Shown one piece after another: positions 55,601-64,000 of a DNA stretch of 64,000 nt. The DNA is from Drechmeria coniospora. Lineage: Eukaryota; Ascomycota; Sordariomycetes; Hypocreales; Ophiocordycipitaceae. Under the pieces are notes generated by a model. It had not been told where the DNA came from. It saw only the letters and a list, made by a program, of their open reading frames with translations, and did no database searches. The position numbers were made by a program, and so were the translations under genes. How positions within the stretch are numbered: the stretch's first letter is position 1; every line of letters starts with the position of its first letter. Location of the stretch: assembly GCF_001625195.1 (NCBI RefSeq), contig NC_054391.1, positions 1,116,001 through 1,180,000 of the forward strand. The letters run 5' to 3'.

Positions 55601-58600
55601 TCTGGAACTACTGGCACTGCAGCTACTGGTTCAGGAGCGGCTACTTCAGGAGCTGCCACTTCAGGAGGTGCTTCTTCTGTAATCAGTAGTTCTGTAACTA
55701 CTAGTTCAGCAGCTACTGGTTCAGGAGCCGTTACTTCAGGAGCTGCCACTTCAGGAGGTGCTTCTTCTGTACCTAGTGGTTCTGGAACTACTGGTTCAGC
55801 AGCTACTGGTTCAGGAGCTGCTACTTCTGTACCCAGTAGTTCTGCAACCACTGGTTCAGCAGCTACTGGTTCAGGAGCCGCCACTTCTGGAGGTGCTTCG
55901 TCTGTACCTAGTGGTTCTGGAACTACTGGCACTGCAGCTACTGGTTCAGGAGCCGCTACTTCAGGAGCTGCTACTTCAGGAGGTGCTTCTTCTGTAACTA
56001 GTGGTTCTGTATCTAGTGGTTCTGTAACTACTGGTTCGGGAACTACTGGCTCAGCAGCTACTGGCTCTGGAGGTGCTACTTCAGGAGGTGCTTCGTCTGC
56101 ACCTACAAGTTCTGGAGTTGCTACTTCAGGAGGTGCTTCGTCGGCTAGCAGCTCTAGGACTACTGGTTCAGCAGCCACAGGTTCAGCATCTTTCACTTCA
56201 GGAGGTGCTTCGTCTGCAATTACAAGTTCTGAATCTGCTGCTTCAGGTGCCACTTCAGGAGGTGCCACTTCTGCAGTTACAATTTCAGGAGCTACCACTT
56301 CAGGAGGTGCTTCGTCTGCACTTAGTAGTCCGGGGAGTACTGGTTCAGCAGCCACTGGTTCAGGAGTTGCCACTTCAGGAGGTGCTTCGTCTGCAATTAC
56401 AAATTCTGGAGCTGCCACTTCAGGGGGTGCTTCGTCTGCATCCAGTAGTCCTCGGACTACTGGCTCAGCAGCCACTGGTTCAGAAGTTGCCACTTCAGGA
56501 GGTGCTTCTTTTACAGTTACAAGTTCAGGGTCTGCCACTTCAGAAGGTGCTTCGTCCACATCTAGTAATTCTGGGACTACTAGTTCAGCAGCTACTGGGT
56601 CAGGAGCTGCTACTTCAGGAGGAGTATCTTCTACCGTTACTAGCCCAGGAACTAATAGTTCAGCAGCTACAGGTTCAGCCACTACTGGCTCAGCAGCTAC
56701 TGGCTCAGGAGCTGCTACTTCAGGAGGTGCTTCTTCTCAAGTTACAAGTTCTGTAGCTGCCACTTCAGGAGGTGCTTCTTCTGTAATCAGTAGTTCTGTA
56801 ACTACTAGTTCAGCAGCTACTGGTTCAGGAGCCGCTACTTCAGGAGGTGCTTCGTCTGTACCTAGTGGTTCTGCAACTACTGGTTCAGCAGCCACTGGTT
56901 CAGGAGCTGCCACTTCAGGAGGTGCTTCGTCTGTACCTAGTGGTTCTGCAACTACTGGTTCAGCAGCTACTGGTTCAGCAGCTACTGGTTCAGGAGCCGC
57001 TACTTCAGGAGCTACTACCTCTGTATCCAGTGGTTCTCGAACTACTGGCTCTGCAGCTACTGGTTCAGGAGCTGCTACTACAGGAGGTGCTTCGTCTGTA
57101 CCCAGTGGTTCTGCAACTACTGGTTCAGCAGCTACTGGTTCAGGGACCGTTACTTCAGGAGCTGCCACTTCAGGAGCTGCTTCTTCTGTACCTAGTGGTT
57201 CTGGAACTACTGGTTCAGCAGCTACTGGTTCAGGAGCTGCTACTTCTGTACCCAGTGGTTCTGGAACTACTGGTTCTGCAGCTACTGGTTCAGGAGCCGC
57301 TACGTCAGGAGCTACTACTTCTGTACCTAGCGGTTCTGCAACCACTGGTTCAGCAGCTACTGGTTCAGGAGCCGCTACTTCAGGAGCTGCTACTTCTGCA
57401 GTTACAAGTTCAGGAGCTGCCACTTCAGAAGGTGCTTCGTCCACATCTAGTAATTCTGGGACTACTAGTTCAGCAGCTACTGGGTCAGGAGCTTCTACTT
57501 CAGGAGGAGCATCTTCTACCGTTACTAGCACAGGAACTAATAGTTCAGCAGCTACAGGTTCAGCCACTACTGGTTCAGCAGCTACTGGCTCCGGAGCCGC
57601 TACTTCAGGAGGTGCTTCTTCTCAAGTTACAAGTTCTGTAGCTGCCACTTCAGGAGGAGCTTCATCTGCATCTAGTAGCTCTGGGACGACTGGTTCAGCG
57701 GCCACAGGTTCATCTGCTTCAGGAGGTGCTTCTTCTCAAGTTACAAGTTCTGTAGCTGCCACTTCAGGAGGGGCTTCATCTGCATCTAGTAGCCCTGGGA
57801 CGACTGGTTCAGCGGCCACAGGTTCATCTGCTACCACTTCAGGAGGTTCCACTTCAGGAGGCGCTTCTTCTGCAGTTACAAGTTCAAGAGTTGCCACTTC
57901 AAGAGGAGCTTCGTCCGAACCTACTAATTCTGGAACTACTGGTTCAGCAACTACTGGTTCAGGAGCTGCCACTTCAGGGGGTGCTTCGTCTGTACCTAGT
58001 GGTTCTGCAACTACTGGCTCTGCAGCTACTGGTTCAGGAGCCGTTACTTCAGGAGCTGTTACTTCAGGAGCTGTTACTTCAGGAGGTTCTTCTTCTGTAC
58101 CTAGTGGTTCTGGAACTACTGGTTCAGGAGCCGCTACTTCAGGAGGTGCTTCGTCTGTACCTAGTGGCTCTGCAACCACTGGTTCAGCAGCTACTGGTTC
58201 AGGAGCTGCTACTTCTGTACCCAGTAGTTCTGCAACCACCAGTTCAGCAGCTACTGGTTCAGGAGCCGCTACTTCAGCAGCTACTGGTTCAGGAGCCGCT
58301 ACTTCAGGAGCTACTACTTCTGTACCCAGTGGTTCTGGAACTACTGGCTCTGCAGCTACTGGTTCAGGAGCTGCCACTACAGGAGGTGCTTCGTCTGTAC
58401 CTAGTGGTTCTGCAACTACTGGTTCAGCAGCTACAGGATCAGGAGCTGCTACTTCGGGAGGAGCATCTTCTACCGTTACTAGCTCAGGAACTAATAGTTC
58501 AACAGCTACAGGTTCAGCCACTACTGGGTCTGGGGCTGCTCCTTCAGGAGGTTCCTCTTCCACGCGTATTAGTTCACGGACCACCGGTTCAGCAGCTGGT

Positions 58601-61600
58601 TCGGCGACAACCGGCACAGGAGCTACCAATTCATTATCTAGTAGTTTCTCGTTTACTGGTTCAGCAAGTACTGGCTCCGTGGCCAGCAGTGGAGCAGCAC
58701 CAAGCAGTTCTCAAGTTTCGAGCTCAGCGGTGACCGAGTCAGGTGCAAGCAGTTCAAGTATCAACACTTCTCTGACTGCCAGCTCAGCAGGTGCCAGTTC
58801 AGGGACATCCAGCGCAGGAACTACCAACTCCGGGACTGGCAGTTCCTCCGCTACCGGGTCAACATCCAACAGCCCTACAACTACCATTTCAGCGACCACA
58901 GGTTCAGGAACTACCGGGTCGGAGACCACGAGCTCAGGAGCTACTACTGTAGCTAGTGCCATCACTACATCCGGCAGTAATACAGAATCATCAAGCCCAT
59001 TATCTACAAGTTCACTCTTTACGAGCTCGGGGGCAAGTGGTTCAGCAGCCACTGGCTCTCTGACCACCGGATCAGTGACAACAGGAACAGCGGCCACAGG
59101 ATCAACCGATACTGCTAGTGCGGGAGGAAGCAGTTCCACAACTGGAAGTGTGACAGCGGGTACTAGCTCAGGAACAGGCATATCAACCACAGCTTCAAAT
59201 TCGGCTACGACAGGTTCGGGTGCTACCGGCTCAGGACCTACAAGTACTCAGTCCACTGCTGCAGGGCAAACCGGCTCAGCAACCACTTCTTCACAAATTA
59301 CTGGAACAGCAGCTAGTACTGCGGGGACCACTGGATCAGCCTCAATTAGTACAGGAGCCAGCAGTTCAGGAACCGGCAGTTTTGGAGCCACAAGTTCAGC
59401 GGCTACAAGTTCGGGGGCTAACAGTAGTACAGTAGAAATCACTTCAGCAACCAGCAGTTCACCTACGACTAGTTTAGGAGCAGACAGTTCAACAGCCACT
59501 GTTAATACAGATTCTTCCGCTTCAACATCTACAGGCTCAGCAACAACCCGTTCGGGGACTGCTGCTTCAAGCGCTAGCACTTCCGGAGCAGGCGGCTCAA
59601 GTAGCAGTAATACAGCAATCACAGGCTCAGCAGCAACCAGTTCAGGAGCTGGTGGATCAACATCCAACAGTAGTAATACAAGAGCCACAACTTCATCAAC
59701 CAGTTCAGGAGCCACTGCTTCAGGAGCTAGCACTTCAGGAACTAGTGAATCAACATCCAACAGCAATACATCAACCGCAACTTCAGAAGCTACAGGTTCG
59801 GCCACGAGTAGTAGTGTTACACCAACATCTAGTTCGGCGACTACCATTTCAGGAGTTGGCAGTACAGGGACGAGCAGCAACACCGCCGCTACGAGTTCAG
59901 CAGCCAGCGGTTCAGCAGCCACTACTTCAGCACCAACGACATTTTTGACGACTACTTCTCCAGCCATTACTTCAGCTGTTAGCAGCTCGGCAGCCGGTAG
60001 TTCAGCTAGGACTACCTCGGTGATAAACAGTTCAGCGACTAGCACATCGGTACCCACTACTTTTATTACCCTTACTTCGCCAGCAACTACTTCAGCATCT
60101 AGTAGCACGGCAGCCAGCACTTCTCAATCCAATAACTCCGGTACAACATCAGCCGCCAGCACCTCGGGGGCTACATCAGCGGCTAGTACCTCAAGGGGTT
60201 CTTCAACCAACACCTCTGGAGCTACATCAGGTAATACTTCGGGGGCTACATCAGCCAACACTTCAGGAGCCACCGCAACAGCCAGTATCTCAGGAGCTTC
60301 TTCAGCCAGCACTTCTGTAGTTACTTCACCGAATACCTCTGGAGCTACATCAGCTAACACTGCTGGGTCAACATCAGCGGCTAGCACCTCAGGAGCTTCT
60401 TCAGCCAGCAATTCTAGAGCTACATCAGCAAGCACTTCTGGGGCTACATCAGCGGCTAGCACCTCGGGAGCTTCTTCAGCCAGCGCTTCTGGAGCTCCAT
60501 CAGCTAATACTTCTGGGGCTACATCAGTCGCAACTACAGCAGGAGCTTCTTCAGGAAACACTTCTGGGGCTACATCAGCCAACACTTCAGGAGGCACCTC
60601 AGCAGCTAGTACCTCAGGTGCTTCATTAACTAGCACTTCTGGGCCTACTTCAGCCAACACTTCTGGGGCAACATCAGCGGCTGCCACCTCAGGAGCTATT
60701 TCAGCGAACACCTCTGGGGCTACATCTACCAACACTTCTGGCGCTGCATCTGCCAGCACTTCTGGAGCTACATCAGCCGCAAGTACAGCAGGGGCTACCT
60801 CGGCCAACACTTCTGGAGCCACCTCAGCCGCTAGTACGGCAGGAACTTCTTCAGCCAACACCACTGGCGCTACATCAGCAGCTGGCACTTCAGGAGCTTC
60901 TTCAGCCAGCACTTCTGGAGCTACGTCAGACAATACTTCCAGTGCAATTTCAACTAGCGCTTCTAGTATTAGTTCAGCCGCCAGTAGTTCGGGAGCTTCT
61001 TCAGGTAGTGCCTCTGGGGCTACATCAGCGGCAAGCACCTCAGGAGCTTCTTCAACTTCTGAGCCTACTTCAGCTAGCTCTTCAGGTATTACTTCAGCCA
61101 CCACCAGTTCTGGAGCTTCTTCAGTCAGCAGTTCGGAGGCCACCTCGGCAGCCAGCACCTCGGGGGCTTCTTCAGCAAACACATCAGGAGCTTCTTCAGT
61201 TAATACTTCAGGGGCCACCTCAGCAGCTAGTACCTCGGGAGTCACTTCAGCCAACACTTCCGGGGCTACTTCGGCCAGCAGTTCTAGTATTACTTCAGCC
61301 GCCAGTAGTTCTGGAGCTTCTTCAGTTAGCAGTTCGGGGGCCACCTCTGCAGCCAGCACCTCAGGGGCTTCTTCAGCAAATACTTCAGGAGCTTCTTCAG
61401 TCAATACTTCAGGGGCCACCTCAGCAGTTAGTACTTCGGGAGCTACTTCAGCCAACACTTCTGGGGCTACTTCAGCCAGTACTCCAGGTATTAGTTCAGC
61501 CGCTAGCAGTTCTGGAGCTTCTTCAGCCAGCACCTCGGGGGCCACTTCAGCCAAGACTTCAGGAGCTTCTTCAACCAACACTCCAGGTGCCACCTCAGCA

Positions 61601-64000
61601 GCTACTACCTCGGGAGCTTCTTCAGCCGCCAGTACTTCAGGTATTAGTTCAGCCGCTAGCAGCTCGGGAGCTTCTTCATCCACCACTTCAGGGGCCACCT
61701 CGGCAGCTAGTACCTCGAGGGCTACTTCAACCAATACTTCAGCAGCTACTTCAGCCAGCACTTCAGGGGTTACCTCAGCAGTTAATACCTCGGGAGCTAC
61801 TTCAACCAGTATTTCGGGGGCAACCTCGGCAGACAGTACCTCGGGAGCTACTTCAGCCAACACTTCCGGGGCTACTTCAGCCGCCACCAGTTCTGGAGCT
61901 TCTTCAGTCAGCAGTTCGGGGGCCACTTCAGCAGCTAGTACCTCGGGAGCTACTTCAGCAAACACTTCCGGGGCTACTTCAGCCGCCACCAGTTCCAGAG
62001 CTTCTTCAGCCAGCAGTTTGGGGGCCACCTCGGCAGCCAGCACCTCGGGGGGGTCTTCAACCAACACTTCAGGGGCCACCTCGGCAGCCAGCACCTCGGG
62101 GGGGTCTTCAACCAACACTTCAGGGGCCACCTCGGCAGCCAGCACCTCGGGGGGGTCTTCAACCAACACTTCAAGGGCCACCTCGGCAGCTAGTACCTCG
62201 GCAGCTACTTCAGCAAACACTTCCGGGGCTACTTCAGCCGCCACCAGTTCTGGAGCCTCCTCAGTCAGCAGTTCGGGGGGCACCTCGGCAGCCAGCACCT
62301 CGGGGGCTTCTTCAGCGAACACTTCAGGAGCTTCTTCAGTCAACACTTCAGGGGCCACCTCAGCAGCTAGTACCTCGGGAGCTACTTCAGCCAACACCTC
62401 CAGGGCTACTTCAGCCGCCACCAGCTCTGGAGCCTCCTCAGTCAGCAGTTCGGGAGCCACCTCTGCAGCCAGCACCTCGGGGGCTTCTTCAGCAAATACT
62501 TCAGGAGCTTCTTCAGTCAACACTTCCGGGGCTACTTCAGCCGCCAGCAGTTCCGGAGCTTCTTCTTCCAACACTTCAGGGGCCACCTCAGCAGCTAGTA
62601 CCTCGGGAGCAACTTCAGCCAACACCTCCGGGGCTACTTCAGCTAGCTCTTCAGGTATTACTTCAGCCGCCACCAGTTCTGGAGCTTCTTCAGTCAGCAG
62701 TTCGGGGGCCACCTCGGCAGCCAGCACCTCAGGGGCTTCTTCAGCAAACACATCAGGAGCTTCTTCAGTTAACACTTCAGGGGCCACCTCAGCAGCTAGT
62801 ACCTCGGGAGCTACTTCAGCCAACACCTCCGGGGCTACTTCAGCTAGCTCTTCAGGTATTACTTCAGCCGCCACCAGTTCTGGAGCTTCCTCAGTCAGCA
62901 GTTCGGGGGCCACCTCGGCAGCTAGCACCTCAGGGGCTTCTTCAGCAAACACATCAGGAGCTTCTTCAGTTAACACTTCAGGGGCCACCTCAGCAGCTAG
63001 TACCTCGGGAGCTACTTCAGCCAACACCTCCGGGACTACTTCAGCTAGCTCTTCAGGTATTACTTCAGCCGCCACCAGTTCTGGAGCTTCTTCAGTCAGC
63101 AGTTCGGGGGCCACCTCGGCAGCCAGCACCTCGGGGGCTTCTTCAGCTTCAGCGAACACTTCAGGAGCTTCTTCGGTCAACACTTCAGGGGCCACCTCAG
63201 CAGCTAGTACCTCGGGAGCTACCTCAGTCAATACTTCCGGGGCTACTTCAGCCGCCAGTACTTCAGGGGCTTCTTCAAGTAGTGCCTCTGGGGCTACTTC
63301 AGCCGCCAGTACTTCAGGGGCTACTTCAGCCGCCAGTACTTCAGGGGCTTCTTCAAGTAGTGCCTCTGGGGCTACATCAGCGGCAAGCACATCAGGGGCT
63401 TCGTCATCCAACACATCAGGAGCTTCTTCAGCCAGCACATCAGGGGCTTCTTCAGCCAGCACATCGGGAGCTTCTTCAGCCAGCACATCGGGAGCTTCTT
63501 CAGCCAGCACATCAGGGGCTTCGTCATCCAACACATCAGGAGCTTCTTCAGTTAATACTTCAGGGGCCACCTCGGCAGCCAGCACATCGGGAGCTTCTTC
63601 AGCCAGCACATCAGGGGCTTCCTCAACCAGCACATCAGGAGCTTCCTCAGCCAGCACATCAGGGACTGGTTCAACGGCTAGCACTGCCGTGGCCACTTCA
63701 GTCGCTAGCAGCTCTCAAGCCAGTACTTCAGAAGCTAGTTCAGCAGCCACTTCAGCAGCAACGTCTCCAGCCAGTTCCTCAGGGGCTACTTCAGCCGCTA
63801 GCAGCTTGAATGCAAGTACTTCGGCGGGAAGCACTTCAGCAGCTAGCACTTCAACGGCTTCGTCAGCCAACACCTCTGGGGCTACTTCAGCTACCAGTAC
63901 GTCAGTGGCCAATACATCAGCTGCCAGCAGTTCAGAGGCCAGTTCCTCAGCACCAAGCACGTCAGCTGCTAGTACATCGGCAGCCAGCAGCTCGGCGGCG
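52675..64000 (+). CDS. Giant mucin-like Ser/Thr/Ala/Gly repeat surface protein (3' end outside window)
   Basis: Exon 1 is 52675-52961 and exon 2 is 53041 to beyond 64000, 3749 codons with no stop in any line I read. The 79-nt intron has donor GTACGA, branch CTGAC and acceptor ATAG, and the join gives NSG/LIIPGRTGVPTSTNG. Exon 1 encodes a signal peptide (MLVAILASSYGTVNG) and a short domain (ECPSGIATMTVQPIVIL, TLPTNTDIVIDD). Exon 2 is low complexity in blocks: Asn/Thr linker; TNTGAGTNTNP repeats (about residues 280-545); ATGSGAATSGGASS repeats (about 750-1915); a less regular Ser/Thr/Gly part; then 8-residue TSGATSAA/NTSGASSV units (about 2455-3635). Such chains are normally densely O-mannosylated wall or secreted proteins or adhesins. 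An anchor would lie beyond the window. The opposite-strand ORFs are rejected (see below). Confidence 0.82.
53590..54380 (+). repeat. 54-nt tandem repeat with 162-nt higher-order unit
   Basis: The 18-codon unit reads TSNTNTGAGTNTNPATSS with variants PVTT and SSSN. From 53897 three successive units form a 162-nt block repeated at 54059 and 54221. The first two blocks look identical base for base, and the third diverges after about 110 bases. Confidence 0.93.
55040..58500 (+). repeat. Degenerate Ala/Thr/Gly/Ser repeat block
   Basis: Mixtures of short units (ACT GGT TCA GCA GCT, GCC ACT TCA GGA GGT GCT TCG TCT, GTA CCT AGT GGT TCT) recur in changing order. Longer stretches recur, for example the segment with TCTTCTACCGTTACTAGC at about 56630, 57515 and 58470. 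No single period holds throughout. Confidence 0.85.
60130..63700 (+). repeat. 24-nt (8-residue) repeat block with 51-nt and 201-nt higher-order copies
   Basis: Basic units encode STSGASSA, NTSGATSA and SSSGATSA types. A 51-nt unit (GGGTCTTCAACC anchor at 62051, 62102 and 62153) repeats three times. A 201-nt unit (AGCTAGCTCTTCAGGTATTA anchor at 62641, 62842 and 63043) repeats about three times with few changes. Confidence 0.9.

Noticed and set aside
54880..56682. Minus-strand ORF of 600 codons (and those at 56737-57567 and 57736-58629)
   Set aside because: Same composition effect as above, opposite to the continuous plus frame. They are broken at plus-strand Gln or Tyr codons.
60124..63696. 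Long minus-strand ORF (1190 codons, Ala-Pro-Glu-Val-Leu repeats)
   Set aside because: It is the antisense of the plus-strand Ser/Thr frame and is open only because that protein lacks His, Gln and Tyr. It has no signal or known domain, whereas the plus strand has a signal-peptide exon and a good intron.
60942..63809. Plus-strand ORF of 955 codons, Leu/Gln/Pro-rich
   Set aside because: A shifted frame of the same repeats. It starts inside the array without promoter or signal, while the Ser/Thr frame is open across the whole 11 kb.

Overview
The window is nuclear DNA of a filamentous ascomycete, most likely a sordariomycete of the order Hypocreales. The genes are compact. Introns are mostly 46-125 nt, with GTRNGT-like donors and CTRAC/CTGAC-like branch sites. 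The gene content fits this group: Su(z)12 of Polycomb repressive complex 2, class II histone deacetylase Hda1 with an Arb2 domain, Ies2 of INO80, Mus7/Mms22, Orc5, a Pex14-family peroxin, Rab11/Ypt31 and Ser/Thr-rich cell-surface proteins. I saw no transposon, rRNA, tRNA or CRISPR array. Gene models were assembled by hand from splice signals and protein-family knowledge; no database search was run.

Layout. 1-13.5 kb: C-terminal part of a Mus7/Mms22 replication-repair protein, ORC5, a Sly41-like transporter, SF3b145/Cus1 and SUZ12. 16-28.9 kb: an F-box/LRR-like protein, an Arg/Ser-Arg/Asp-rich protein, HDA1, BRX1 and a Rab11 GTPase. 31.5-42.4 kb: a 1331-residue chromodomain protein, a Pex14-family peroxin, IES2 and an acidic orphan. 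43.7-45.3 kb: a secreted class 3 lipase. 45.3-50.2 kb: a long gene-poor stretch. 50.2-64 kb: two divergent cell-surface genes. One is a GPI-anchored protein with 24-nt repeats. The other is a giant mucin-like gene that starts at 52675 and is still open at 64000 (at least 3749 codons).

Two things stand out. First, many gene-free spacers are strongly enriched in the palindrome GTAC, arranged as TACTCCGTA/TACGGAGTA and AAGTACTT words, while genes look normal. Second, the right-hand 11 kb is one plus-strand reading frame of Ser/Thr/Ala/Gly/Asn repeats with nested higher-order repeats (54/162 nt, 51 nt, 201 nt). The long antisense ORFs there are explained by composition.

Functionally the left two-thirds is housekeeping: replication, chromatin, splicing, ribosome assembly, traffic and peroxisomes. 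Several neighbours act on chromatin (SUZ12, HDA1, a chromodomain protein, IES2), but nothing in the sequence shows that they form a co-regulated cluster. The right end is accessory-type, surface-oriented DNA.
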